Below, piece by piece: positions 33,282-41,835 of a stretch of 64,000 bases of DNA. A program made the translations under genes and the position numbers. Location: NCBI RefSeq assembly GCF_024159265.1, contig NZ_JAMYWY010000001.1, forward strand, positions 6,014,001 to 6,078,000, read 5' to 3'. Under the pieces are notes generated by a model that was given only the letters and a program-made list of their open reading frames with translations, was not told the origin of the DNA and searched no databases. The stretch's first letter is position 1; the number at the start of each line of letters is the position of its first letter. Source of the DNA: Paenibacillus sp. 1781tsa1. GTDB taxonomy: Bacteria; Bacillota; Bacilli; Paenibacillales; Paenibacillaceae.

Positions 33282-33989
33282 TCAGTTCACATCTTTTGTC
33301 TCCAGACGAACCATGGACATCGAAGCAATCCATATCCCTATTGCTCCAAGGGTCAGAGGAATAATAATAAGAGAATGAATGGAAACTTCCGACCCGTTGA
33401 ATCCGGAGCAGACAATCGAAACCAGCAAAATGGACGAGACCATTGTAGTTGTAACAGAATGCTTACGCATACCGAAGAATAGGGGAATGAGTGCCATACA
33501 CGCAGCCGATAAAGAACTTATACTGTACTTCACCAGAAGTCCCAATATATCCCGACTCGTCAGTGATTCAGGAATGAAGGAGTAGAATTGATTAACAATC
33601 AACAATAGTGAACCCATGAACAGATCGTTAACCATAATCATCACAAATGTAAAACCAAACACGATAATCAATTTGGCAGCGATGATTTTCTGACGCTGGA
33701 TGGGATAGGTGAACATGACGTTCATCGTTTTATTTCTATACTCACTGATCACCAGCTTGGATAATAAAGCTCCTGCAAATATGATAAAGGTCGCTCTCAC
33801 AAATGTATCGATAATTATAAAGGCAGTCTGGTAATCGGCATAGGCATAATCTTCTGCTCCCACATCCATGAAGCCAATCATGATCAGGAAAAGAAGAATG
33901 GCTATACTGGCTATACCTGCACCTGCAAAATTCCGCGAAAAGCGGTGCTTCCGCATCTCAAGCCTGATCAGTTTAAGCAACTTCTTCAT
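33282..33989 (-). CDS. ABC-2 family permease (BcrB-like)
   Basis: A 235-residue membrane protein with about six helices and a basic cytoplasmic N-terminus, as in bacitracin- or lantibiotic-export permeases. Its start overlaps the ATPase gene. The ATG at 33989 has no spacing to AAAGGGG; a TTG at 33980 lies nine bases after that sequence and may be the true start. It is the last gene of the regulator-kinase-ATPase-permease module at 33282-36667. Confidence 0.85.
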   Translation of the reverse strand: MKKLLKLIRLEMRKHRFSRNFAGAGIASIAILLFLIMIGFMDVGAEDYAYADYQTAFIIIDTFVRATFIIFAGALLSKLVISEYRNKTMNVMFTYPIQRQKIIAAKLIIVFGFTFVMIMVNDLFMGSLLLIVNQFYSFIPESLTSRDILGLLVKYSISSLSAACMALIPLFFGMRKHSVTTTMVSSILLVSIVCSGFNGSEVSIHSLIIIPLTLGAIGIWIASMSMVRLETKDVN

Positions 33990-34896
33990 CCCCTTTCACA
34001 AGCTTCATGAAGTGTTCTTCCAGGGAATGAGCCCGTTTGGATATCGATTCGATCTCAATGCCGTGTTGGATCAGCTTGGTGTTTAGTTCCGATGGAATGA
34101 TGCCCGGATCATAGATGCGTAACGTTTGGTCATCGACCAGTTTATAATTACTCAAACCAAGTTGATGTTCAATGACATAGGTCGCTTTGCGGATATCCAC
34201 CGCCTGTAACTCAATGTACTCATTTTGACTTCCCCGAATGCTCTCCATCGATACTTCTTCGACCAAGCGACCACCGCGAATGACACCAACCGTGTCGGCA
34301 ATTTGCTCTATCTCGCCTAGGATGTGACTTGAGACCAACAAGGTGATGCGATACTCGTTGCTAAGGCGTTTGAACAAATCTCGCATTTCCCGGATCCCTA
34401 CAGGGTCCAAACCGTTGATCGGTTCATCCAGAATGAGCAGTTCAGGTGTGGTTATGAGTGCACGAGCCAGTCCGAGCCTCTGCTTCATGCCCAGGGAGAA
34501 GTCTTTGACCGGTTTCTTGCCCGTATCCTTCAGCCCTACCATTTCCATCGTGTTGTCGATGATCTTTTTGTTGTAGAATCCCATGTATTCACAGTGAAGC
34601 TCCAGATTCTCGCGAGCAGACAGTCTATCGTAGAAAAAAGGATATTCAATAATACTGCCCATTCGCTTCAGCACTTCATAGGAGGTCGGCGTAAGCTTCT
34701 CCCCAAACAGTTCAATCTCCCCTGTTGTTGGTTTGACGAGATTGGTGAGCATCTTCATGATGGTTGTTTTACCTGCACCATTCGGACCGAGGAATCCATA
34801 GATCTCACCTTGCTTAATGCTCATATTGACGTTGGATACAACCTCTGCCCCTTCATATACTTTAGTCACATCTATCGTTCGTGCGATATAATTCAT
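33973..34896 (-). CDS. ABC transporter ATP-binding protein (BcrA-like)
   Basis: A 307-residue ATPase: Walker A GPNGAGKTT, signature FSLGMKQRLGLA, Walker B LLILDEPINGLDP, H-loop VSSHILGE, and a C-terminal extension of about 90 residues typical of BcrA-type bacitracin/lantibiotic exporters. The start at 34896 follows AAGGAG by nine bases. It pairs with the overlapping permease gene downstream and lies after a sensor kinase, which suggests peptide-antibiotic sensing and resistance. Confidence 0.92.
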   Translation of the reverse strand: MNYIARTIDVTKVYEGAEVVSNVNMSIKQGEIYGFLGPNGAGKTTIMKMLTNLVKPTTGEIELFGEKLTPTSYEVLKRMGSIIEYPFFYDRLSARENLELHCEYMGFYNKKIIDNTMEMVGLKDTGKKPVKDFSLGMKQRLGLARALITTPELLILDEPINGLDPVGIREMRDLFKRLSNEYRITLLVSSHILGEIEQIADTVGVIRGGRLVEEVSMESIRGSQNEYIELQAVDIRKATYVIEHQLGLSNYKLVDDQTLRIYDPGIIPSELNTKLIQHGIEIESISKRAHSLEEHFMKLVKGDEEVA

Positions 34897-35021
34897 CGTC
34901 TTGTTCTCCTTTACGTCCCCTGTCCGGGTTCCTATATCTGTATTGTAAAGAGAAAAGTCTGCTTTTTTATTAATCAAATCTTACAAAAACCTTAAGCTTG
35001 CTCGGTAACACCCAAACGGCT

Positions 35022-35954
35022 CTACCAAGCCTTGAGGGTAACTGAAAATACAGTCCGTTGATGCGGCACACTATGTAAATGAATGCTTCCATCCATCCGC
35101 TCAACTAGCCGCTTCGTGATCGTTAGACCAAGGCCACTGCCTTGATAGAGTCGATTGCGGGAATCCTCCAGTGTATACATGCGTTCAAACACACGACTAT
35201 GCTCGCTCTCAGGAATCCCTTTTCCCTGGTCCCAGATCTGTAGCGTCACAGGTCCACCGCTCGAATGATTAAGTGATAGCCCCAGCACCTTACCCTCTGC
35301 TCCATATTTCATCCCATTGGTAATAAGATTATCCAACACTCGGTCCAGAGCTTCTTCATTCGCTTGCACAAAGATATCCCCCTCAGGTATCTCCAATTGC
35401 ACGTACAACCCGAGATTCGTCAACATTTCATAAAAGGAAAGCATCTTCACGCGGCTTAATTCGCTTATATTCACCCGACTAAGCACCAGCTCGGTGTCTC
35501 CGGATTCCAGCTTCGCCAAGTCAAAAAAGGAATGAATCAAACGCAGCACTTCCTGCGCCTTATCTTGTATTTTCTCTGTCATAATCTTCCGTTCCTGATC
35601 GGTCAGTGATGGACTGTGCAGCAAGGTCTCACTATAACCCAGCACAACGGTGAGCGGCGTTTTCAGATCATGCGAAATGTTGGAGAGCATATTACGCATC
35701 TCTTTCTCCTGGTTCGCATAACCGGCCTTAGCGCGATGCGCATGGTCCAGCAGCTGGTTCATGTCTTTCAGAAGCTGACTAACCTGCTCATCACTGTTGA
35801 ATACGAGCAAGCGCTCAAAGGTGCCTTGGTCCAGAATTGTGGATATTTTCTGATGAATATAGGACAGGTGTTGGTTTCTTTTCCGGAATTTCAACCACAA
35901 TACAATGAAGGCCATGGCCAGAATACCTGTTGTAATGGCAAAAATCAGTGTCAT
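35022..35954 (-). CDS. short sensor histidine kinase of bacitracin-type module
   Basis: A 310-residue kinase with a single N-terminal transmembrane helix (about 3-22) and no extracellular domain. The phosphoacceptor His lies in NISHDLKTPLTVVLGY; the ATPase G-box is GSGLGLTITKRL. Its ATG overlaps the regulator stop. Such minimal kinases usually need a transporter or other protein as the sensor; the ABC genes 125 bases downstream are the obvious candidates. Confidence 0.92.
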   Translation of the reverse strand: MTLIFAITTGILAMAFIVLWLKFRKRNQHLSYIHQKISTILDQGTFERLLVFNSDEQVSQLLKDMNQLLDHAHRAKAGYANQEKEMRNMLSNISHDLKTPLTVVLGYSETLLHSPSLTDQERKIMTEKIQDKAQEVLRLIHSFFDLAKLESGDTELVLSRVNISELSRVKMLSFYEMLTNLGLYVQLEIPEGDIFVQANEEALDRVLDNLITNGMKYGAEGKVLGLSLNHSSGGPVTLQIWDQGKGIPESEHSRVFERMYTLEDSRNRLYQGSGLGLTITKRLVERMDGSIHLHSVPHQRTVFSVTLKAW

Positions 35955-36667
35955 CCCTGCTCCGCCTCCAGCTTATACCCGATGCCCCAGAGTGTCTTGA
36001 TATACCGGGGAGCCGAAGGATCTGCCTCCAGTTTCTCACGCAGACGACGCATATGTACGTTAATGATATTTTCGTCTCCATAATAATGATCGTTCCAGAC
36101 GGAAGCGTAGATCTGAGCCTTGGTGAACACTTTGCCAGGATGGGTAACGAATAGCTTCAGAATTCCAAATTCCTTGGATGTCAGCTTGACGGGTGTACCT
36201 TCACGCTCCACCTCGTACGTCTCCATGTCGACCACAAGTCCTCCAAGGTGAATACGCTGAGCTTTAACCACTTCAGCCACAGGCTGAGCAGTATAATTGG
36301 CTCGGCGAATTGCAGCTTTAATCCGGGCAGTCAATTCAATTAATGAGAACGGTTTGCTCAAATAATCGTCAGCGCCAAAGCCCAGACCGAGCGCTTTATC
36401 CACCTCACCATCCTTCGCAGACAGAATGAGCACAGGCACCAAACTCACTGCCCGAATGGTTTGCAGCACATCCATCCCACTCTTGTGAGGGAGCATCAGG
36501 TCCAGAATAACCAGATCATACCCAGGTTGTGACTGGCTGAACTGACGTTCTGCCTCTAAGCCGTCATATGCATACGTGACGTCGTAGCCCTCTTTTTCCA
36601 GATAAGGTCCGACCATTTCACTAATTGAACGATCATCTTCAACAAGCAACAAGCGATGACTTGACAC
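35951..36667 (-). CDS. OmpR-family response regulator of bacitracin-type module
   Basis: A 238-residue regulator with receiver (Asp in LVILDLMLPHKSG, Lys in LSKPFSL) and winged-helix output domain (LTSKEFGILKLF, NVHMRRLREKLEADP). The start is GTG at 36667, five bases after GGAGGGG. First gene of the module; it probably controls the ABC genes downstream. Confidence 0.93.
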   Translation of the reverse strand: MSSHRLLLVEDDRSISEMVGPYLEKEGYDVTYAYDGLEAERQFSQSQPGYDLVILDLMLPHKSGMDVLQTIRAVSLVPVLILSAKDGEVDKALGLGFGADDYLSKPFSLIELTARIKAAIRRANYTAQPVAEVVKAQRIHLGGLVVDMETYEVEREGTPVKLTSKEFGILKLFVTHPGKVFTKAQIYASVWNDHYYGDENIINVHMRRLREKLEADPSAPRYIKTLWGIGYKLEAEQG

Positions 36668-36737
36668 GATTTCCCCTCCAGCATGAACATTTTTCCTTTA
36701 TTACCTCACAGTTTGTTTGAATTGGCAATGACATACG

Positions 36738-36789
36738 AAAAAACCTGACAGGAAGTACACTTCGGTATAAAGTGTGTTTCCTGCCAGGT
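36738..36789 (-). terminator. intrinsic terminator after the degV gene
   Basis: Stem ACCTG.CAGGAA with ACACTT paired to AAGTGT and TTCCTG.CAGGT, followed on the minus strand by TTTTTTC. Confidence 0.9.
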
Positions 36790-36821
36790 CTATGAGCGTT
36801 TACAGATGAGTGCTTGTTCGT

Positions 36822-37673
36822 CTAATTTCTATATCCGTTCTCGCTGTGTATCCAGCATAGTCCAATGGTTCCTGCACCTGCATGAATACTTACTACTGGG
36901 ATGAACGGCATGATTTCGGTCTTTAATTTGGGGAGCAGATTGGCAATCTGCTTCTTGATCGTGACGGCTTCATCCTGATTGTTCGCATGCATAATGCATA
37001 CATGCTTTACTTTCTCCATATCCAGCTTAAGCATATCCAACATGCGATCTTTCGTTCGCTTGAACGTGCGGATCTTCTCATTCACAACCACTTTGCCCTC
37101 TTCAAATCGGAGCAGCAGATGGATCTTGAGCAGTTGACTGATGATCAGCTGTGTGCCGGACACCCGGCCACTGCGATGAAGATTCTGAAGGCTCGCTGGT
37201 ATGAGGTAAAAGGACATGTTATCAATCATCTGTTCAATATTTACTTTGATCTCGGAAGCCGAACATCCCTGCTTCTGCCATTCCAGTCCTTGCATAACCA
37301 TCTCACGAAGAGGATAGGCACCTGCCTTTGAATCAATTGCGGTCACCGTCACACCTGCAATCTCTGCAGCCTGCATAGACGTATGCAGCGTTCCGCTAAG
37401 CGCTGTAGAGCAATGAATCGTAATAATCTCATCGTACTTGTCTTTGAGCGATTCATACAGTTCAATGAACTCGCCAATGGGTGGCTGCGAACTGCTCGCA
37501 CGTGAAGCCTCCGCAAGTTTCTCATAGAACATTTCAGATGTTATGTCATCGGTTTCCCGGTAACATTCCTCTCCAAATACGATGCGCAGCGGTACGATGT
37601 AGATATGATTTTGCTCCGCAAAAACGGGATCCAGTGTACTGGTACTATCGGTGACCCATGCAATTTTCTTCAT
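36822..37673 (-). CDS. DegV family fatty-acid-binding protein
   Basis: A 283-residue DegV protein. The N-terminal WVTDSTSTL and the ITIHCSTALSGTLHTSMQAA segment carry the ligand-contacting Thr and Ser residues; the C-terminus has HAGAGTIGLCW. DegV/FakB proteins present fatty acids to the FakA kinase for phospholipid synthesis. It is a single gene; FakA is not in this window. Family certain, ligand unknown. Confidence 0.92.
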   Translation of the reverse strand: MKKIAWVTDSTSTLDPVFAEQNHIYIVPLRIVFGEECYRETDDITSEMFYEKLAEASRASSSQPPIGEFIELYESLKDKYDEIITIHCSTALSGTLHTSMQAAEIAGVTVTAIDSKAGAYPLREMVMQGLEWQKQGCSASEIKVNIEQMIDNMSFYLIPASLQNLHRSGRVSGTQLIISQLLKIHLLLRFEEGKVVVNEKIRTFKRTKDRMLDMLKLDMEKVKHVCIMHANNQDEAVTIKKQIANLLPKLKTEIMPFIPVVSIHAGAGTIGLCWIHSENGYRN

Positions 37674-37765
37674 GACATCCTTCTCTCTTGCCGGATTGTT
37701 CGTTCTGTATCCTCAATCGTCAGGCACAAGCCCGGCGGTTTATTTAAAATTTGAATATTTCACAT

Positions 37766-37779
37766 TGTAAACGTTTGCG
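37766..37779 (+). promoter_or_regulatory. candidate cre site between degV and the ABC-2 genes
   Basis: TGTAAACGTTTGCG matches the cre core, with changes at the last two positions. It lies between divergent genes, 93 bases upstream of degV and about 200 upstream of the ABC-2 operon. The 37674-37978 gap otherwise shows no clear structure. Confidence 0.4.
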
Positions 37780-37978
37780 ATACTACCTCTCAATTATAAA
37801 TGAATGGACAGACCGTTGTCTTGTGGCGCAATCATGAACACCCCTATTAATACCATTATTAGCTAAAAAAATGTCTTGCCTGTGAAGGAATAAATTGGTA
37901 TGCTGTTGTCCTTCTCTCTTTTTCGCCTTGACTGAAGTGAACGGAAACGCCGTTCAATCCACTTATCGGAGGTGTCAC

Positions 37979-38755
37979 ATGCTTTATTTCACTCTGGCTT
38001 CCAAAGCCTACTCCCGGAATCTGCAATACCGCGGGGCACACATGGTACATAACCTGGCAAGCGCCATGTTTGGTTACATGTATGCCTGCCTCTGGATCGG
38101 CATCGGGGCCGACCATACGCTCGGGGAATACGGGACACAGGGGATGATCAGTTACATTGCGTTCACGCAATCCTCTCTCTGGATCTCGGGTTTTCTCACG
38201 AATGGACTGGGTATTCCCCTATCCGTCAGGACAGGGCAGATCGCACTGGATCTGATGAGGCCTGTTCATCTGTTCACCCACCTGATGGCACGCGAATGGG
38301 GGCAGATTGCCTACCAGTTCGTGTACAAAAGTATTCCAATCTACCTGCTCTTCTCCATTGTCTTTTCCCTACATTGGCCCTCGGACGTTTCAACACTTGG
38401 TTATGCCGCACTTGGTCTTGCTGGCGCCGCATACTTGTCCATCTGTATGAACTACATCATTGGTGCCACATCGATGTGGACCACAGAGTCCTCCTGGCTT
38501 CATTGGGGCAATCACGCGATGATGAATCTGCTGGCTGGTTTTTTCATTCCGCTGGAATGGCTACCGAACTGGCTTGAACAACTTGCCTGGATATCACCCT
38601 ACCCATTCCTGCTCTATGTACCTACCCGAATCTATCTTGGTTTCGAAGATGGCTCCTTGTTATGGGGAACCTTGCTTTGGTGCGTCTTTATGACGTTGAT
38701 CTGTCTCGTGATCACCCAAGTGTTACGTCGTAAAGTGGAGGTGCAGGGCGGATGA
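37979..38755 (+). CDS. ABC-2 family transporter permease 1
   Basis: A 258-residue protein with about six helices of the ABC-2 (DUF990-like) permease group. ATG 37979 follows GGAGG by six bases; the frame opens upstream at 37895 without a ribosome site. It is the first of three overlapping or closely spaced genes encoding two permeases and one ATPase, so a heterodimeric exporter is likely. Substrate unknown. Confidence 0.87.
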   Translation: MLYFTLASKAYSRNLQYRGAHMVHNLASAMFGYMYACLWIGIGADHTLGEYGTQGMISYIAFTQSSLWISGFLTNGLGIPLSVRTGQIALDLMRPVHLFTHLMAREWGQIAYQFVYKSIPIYLLFSIVFSLHWPSDVSTLGYAALGLAGAAYLSICMNYIIGATSMWTTESSWLHWGNHAMMNLLAGFFIPLEWLPNWLEQLAWISPYPFLLYVPTRIYLGFEDGSLLWGTLLWCVFMTLICLVITQVLRRKVEVQGG

Positions 38756-39552
38756 AGCGAACTTCCTGGTTCCATTTATATAAAATGCTCATTCGAACAA
38801 GCATCCGCAGCCGGATGCAATACAAGTTCAATTTCATCATGGCGTCCGTACTGGCCGCTTTAATTCAGATCTCCGAGTTCCTGATGGTTGCTCTCGTGCT
38901 GCACCGATTCGGAGCAATTAAAGGCTGGTCCCTCCATGAGATCGGTTATCTCTTTGCCATCATGACGTTATCCAAAACACTGTATCGCACATTCGGCAAT
39001 GAGGTTCATCATCTGGAAAAGTATCTGGTTAATGGTGAGCTTGATCAACTGTTAACTCGTCCCATGCCCGTATTGCTGGCCCTGCTGCCGCAAAACTTCC
39101 GCATAATGGCTGGAGAAGTCCTGCAAGGCGGATTCATTCTCTGCTGGTCTGTGGCAGGCATGATGCACAGCGGACAGATCGACTGGATCGCCATTCCCTT
39201 CTCCTTGCTCATTATTCTGACGGGCGCAGTCATTCTCTTTTCCATTGGACTCGCTACTGCCACACTCGGATTCTGGACCACACGCATTGAGGAATTACAG
39301 ACGATCACGGAAGATGCAGCACGAACGGCTGCCCAATATCCGCTAACGTTATATCCCAAATGGATGTCTGGCATTCTGCTAACGGTGATTCCCGTAGGGT
39401 TCGTCAATTATATTCCGTCACTCTATCTACTGCGGGGTGAAGGCGGAGCATGGGTCCTTGTTGCTGTTGCGGCGGTTGCCGTACTGAGCTTGGCTGCAAG
39501 TCTGCGTTTCTGGCAATTCGGCTTGACCAAATATCAAAGTACAGGTAGCTAA
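38752..39552 (+). CDS. ABC-2 family transporter permease 2
   Basis: A 266-residue permease with six helices. The ATG overlaps the stop of permease 1 by four bases (ATGA), showing translational coupling. MTLSKTLYRTFGNEVHHLEK and GELDQLLTRPMPVL are typical of this group, and the corresponding LDLMRPVHLF is seen in permease 1. Partner of the gene before and the ATPase after. Confidence 0.88.
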   Translation: MKRTSWFHLYKMLIRTSIRSRMQYKFNFIMASVLAALIQISEFLMVALVLHRFGAIKGWSLHEIGYLFAIMTLSKTLYRTFGNEVHHLEKYLVNGELDQLLTRPMPVLLALLPQNFRIMAGEVLQGGFILCWSVAGMMHSGQIDWIAIPFSLLIILTGAVILFSIGLATATLGFWTTRIEELQTITEDAARTAAQYPLTLYPKWMSGILLTVIPVGFVNYIPSLYLLRGEGGAWVLVAVAAVAVLSLAASLRFWQFGLTKYQSTGS

Positions 39553-39568
39553 GGAGGCGAAACGAATC

Positions 39569-40543
39569 ATGAACATGATCACAGCACGGCATCTGCAAAA
39601 GGAATTCAAGACCCCTGTTATTCGCGAAGGACATTTCTCTGGGTTACGTACGTTATTTTCACGTGAGTATGTGTCCAAGGAAGCGGTACGCGATATCAGT
39701 TTTGATATCGGCCCAGGTGAGTTTGTGGGCTACATCGGTCCGAACGGGGCTGGCAAATCTACCACGATCAAAATGCTGACAGGTATCCTGCACCCCACCT
39801 CTGGCGAGGTACGGCTTGACGGTATGAATCCGCATCAGGACAGGCGCAGAACCGTTGGTCGACTCGGCGTTGTGTTTGGCCAGCGCAGCCAGCTCTGGTG
39901 GGATCTGCCCGTGAAAGATTCATATGATATTCTGGCCGAGATGTACGGCGTCCGTACCGAGGACAAAAAGAAACGGCTGTCCCAGTTCGCGGAGTTGCTG
40001 GACCTTGAATCGTTCTGGGCCACGCCTGTCCGTAAGCTCTCGCTTGGACAACGCATGCGTGCGGATCTCGCAGCTTCCATGCTGCATGATCCGGAACTGC
40101 TTTTTCTCGATGAACCAACGATCGGACTGGATGTGAACGCCAAACGGAACATACGCCAATTTCTACGTACATTAAATGAGGAGTTTGGCAAAACGATTTT
40201 GCTGACCACCCATGACATGGACGATATTGAGCAGTTATGCAGTCGGGTGATGGTGATCAATCACGGTCAACTTACATATGACGGCTCAATCCCTTCTCTG
40301 CGTGACACTATCGGTCTGCCGACACTTATCCGAGTTACGTATCGGGGTTCATTTCATATGCCTGATACCATACCGTCCGCCATTCAGATCACAGGAGTGG
40401 AAGGGCAGATTGTCACTGTCGAAGTTAACAGGAAGGAATGGAGCACGATGGACATTCTGAAGCAGCTTGAACAATGGGGCGAGATTGAAGATGTAGAGAT
40501 GAAGGAACCCGATTTCGAAGATATCATCCATCGGGTGTATTAG
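39569..40543 (+). CDS. ABC transporter ATP-binding protein (partner of the ABC-2 permeases)
   Basis: A 324-residue ATPase: Walker A GPNGAGKSTT, Q-loop VFGQRSQLWW, signature LSLGQRMRADLA, Walker B LLFLDEPTIGLDVN, H-loop LLTTHDMDD. The N-terminus has an extra insertion before Walker A, and a C-terminal regulatory region is present, as in the DUF990-associated exporters. It starts 16 bases after permease 2, with AAGGAGG upstream. It energises the exporter formed by the two preceding proteins. Confidence 0.93.
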   Translation: MNMITARHLQKEFKTPVIREGHFSGLRTLFSREYVSKEAVRDISFDIGPGEFVGYIGPNGAGKSTTIKMLTGILHPTSGEVRLDGMNPHQDRRRTVGRLGVVFGQRSQLWWDLPVKDSYDILAEMYGVRTEDKKKRLSQFAELLDLESFWATPVRKLSLGQRMRADLAASMLHDPELLFLDEPTIGLDVNAKRNIRQFLRTLNEEFGKTILLTTHDMDDIEQLCSRVMVINHGQLTYDGSIPSLRDTIGLPTLIRVTYRGSFHMPDTIPSAIQITGVEGQIVTVEVNRKEWSTMDILKQLEQWGEIEDVEMKEPDFEDIIHRVY

Positions 40544-40639
40544 TTGGCCCATTTTGTGGGGAAATAGGATCAAGACCTGTTCTTACGCCGTTACATGAAA
40601 GAGGGACATGGCGTACTGTACTATTGGAGGTGAAGCGTC

Positions 40640-41317
40640 ATGCTTGTGACCAAACATGTCCTTGCAGCATCCAGCGTACACGCGACTCCCTATTTCATCG
40701 TACGTGGCATGATGTCGGGACCGGTAATGTTCATTACATCCGGGGTTCACGGGAACGAAACGGCGAGCATGGCTGCTGCGCAAAAACTCGCAGATGATTG
40801 TGCTACAGGTCGTCACGCCATTCAGCGAGGGCTGTTAATTATCGTGCCACGTGTGAACCAGCAAGCCTACGCCAAAAAAATCAGAGGCAAGCCAGATCTG
40901 AATCGTACGTTTCCACGCCGTATGTCAGGCAAGGCCAAGCATCCGCTCGCTGCGGCAGTTTTTCGTTTGGCGCGTGAACATCAAGCCGACTGGTGGCTCG
41001 ATCTGCATGAAGCCAACGGCCTGTCTCAACTGAGTTCGCGAGTGCTTGGACAGACGTTGATCACCAATCCCGGCAGTCGCACCATTCCAGCTTGCAGAAG
41101 AGTTATCGAACGGATGAATCGATCGATTGCCATTCGTGATCGTCATTTTAACCTCAAGCAGCATGAATTGCCGGGATCTGCCCGTACAGCGGCTTCAAGA
41201 TTATTACAAGCCCGTTCTGTTACGGTGGAGACCTGTTGGAGTCTGAAGCGCGCGACCCGTATCAAGTATCAGACGGAGATTGTGCACCATTTTCTGCGTG
41301 AAGCGGGCATGTCATGA
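40640..41317 (+). CDS. succinylglutamate desuccinylase/aspartoacylase-family metallohydrolase
   Basis: A 225-residue M14-like zinc hydrolase. GVHGNE (His and Glu ligands), PRVNQQAY, LNRTFPR, WLDLHEANG and VETCW (catalytic Glu) are in the expected order. It is shorter than classical AstE/AspA (about 320 residues), as in stand-alone bacterial members. It cleaves an acyl or peptide bond; the substrate is unknown. GGAGG lies nine bases before the ATG. It ends in a bidirectional terminator shared with the MerR gene. Confidence 0.85.
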   Translation: MLVTKHVLAASSVHATPYFIVRGMMSGPVMFITSGVHGNETASMAAAQKLADDCATGRHAIQRGLLIIVPRVNQQAYAKKIRGKPDLNRTFPRRMSGKAKHPLAAAVFRLAREHQADWWLDLHEANGLSQLSSRVLGQTLITNPGSRTIPACRRVIERMNRSIAIRDRHFNLKQHELPGSARTAASRLLQARSVTVETCWSLKRATRIKYQTEIVHHFLREAGMS

Positions 41318-41345
41318 TGAAGAACATTACAATAGAACTAAAAGA

Positions 41346-41404
41346 AACCTCGGACAGAGAGCGCCCAAAGTACATCTTAAGGCGCTCTTTGTCCGAGGTT
41401 TTAC
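41346..41404. terminator. bidirectional terminator between convergent genes
   Basis: Long stem AACCTCGGACA.AGAGCGCC paired to GGCGCTCT.TGTCCGAGGTT, located between the convergent hydrolase and MerR genes. Confidence 0.9.
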
Positions 41405-41407
41405 AGT

Positions 41408-41809
41408 TTATAACTCTTTCTTTTGCACCCTGAACGTTTGAATATAATTGTCGATATCGTCCTCCGGTGTATGCAACAGTCGTGCCAGATGAATCTGCAT
41501 CTGTTCCAGATGGTCAATATGCTTCTGAATGTCAGCGATTTGGTCACGGACGAGTGTTTTTAACGTATCCTTTTCCATGTCTTCCTGGCTGAGCAGTTGC
41601 AGGGTCTCTTGTATCTCCTTTAAGGAATAACCCAGCAACTGGGCATCCTTAATGAACTTGATTTTGACCAGATAATCCTCGGTATACACCCGATATCCAT
41701 TGGAGGAACGACGGGGAGCAGGCAGAATTCCACTATCCTCGTAGTAACGGAGGGTTGCCATACTCACACCTGTACGCTTGGCCAACATTCCTCTTGTCAT
41801 GGTTTCCAT
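41408..41809 (-). CDS. MerR family transcriptional regulator
   Basis: A 133-residue regulator: N-terminal winged helix (RTGVSMATLRYYEDSGILPAP, about residues 10-31) and a C-terminal coiled coil for dimerisation (QIADIQKHIDHLEQMQIHLA). No cysteine cluster is present, so an organic effector is likelier than a metal. The start may be 41809 or 41800, both near GGAGGGGGAGG. It follows the hydrolase gene by 27 bases and is cotranscribed; a perfect MerR-type operator lies before the hydrolase gene, so the regulator probably controls this operon. Confidence 0.9.
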   Translation of the reverse strand: METMTRGMLAKRTGVSMATLRYYEDSGILPAPRRSSNGYRVYTEDYLVKIKFIKDAQLLGYSLKEIQETLQLLSQEDMEKDTLKTLVRDQIADIQKHIDHLEQMQIHLARLLHTPEDDIDNYIQTFRVQKKEL

Positions 41810-41835
41810 GCCTCCCCCTCCACCCTTCTGCACAC

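Noticed and set aside
37859..38170. Minus-strand frame of 103 residues
   Set aside because: Antisense to the ABC-2 permease gene and without a ribosome site.
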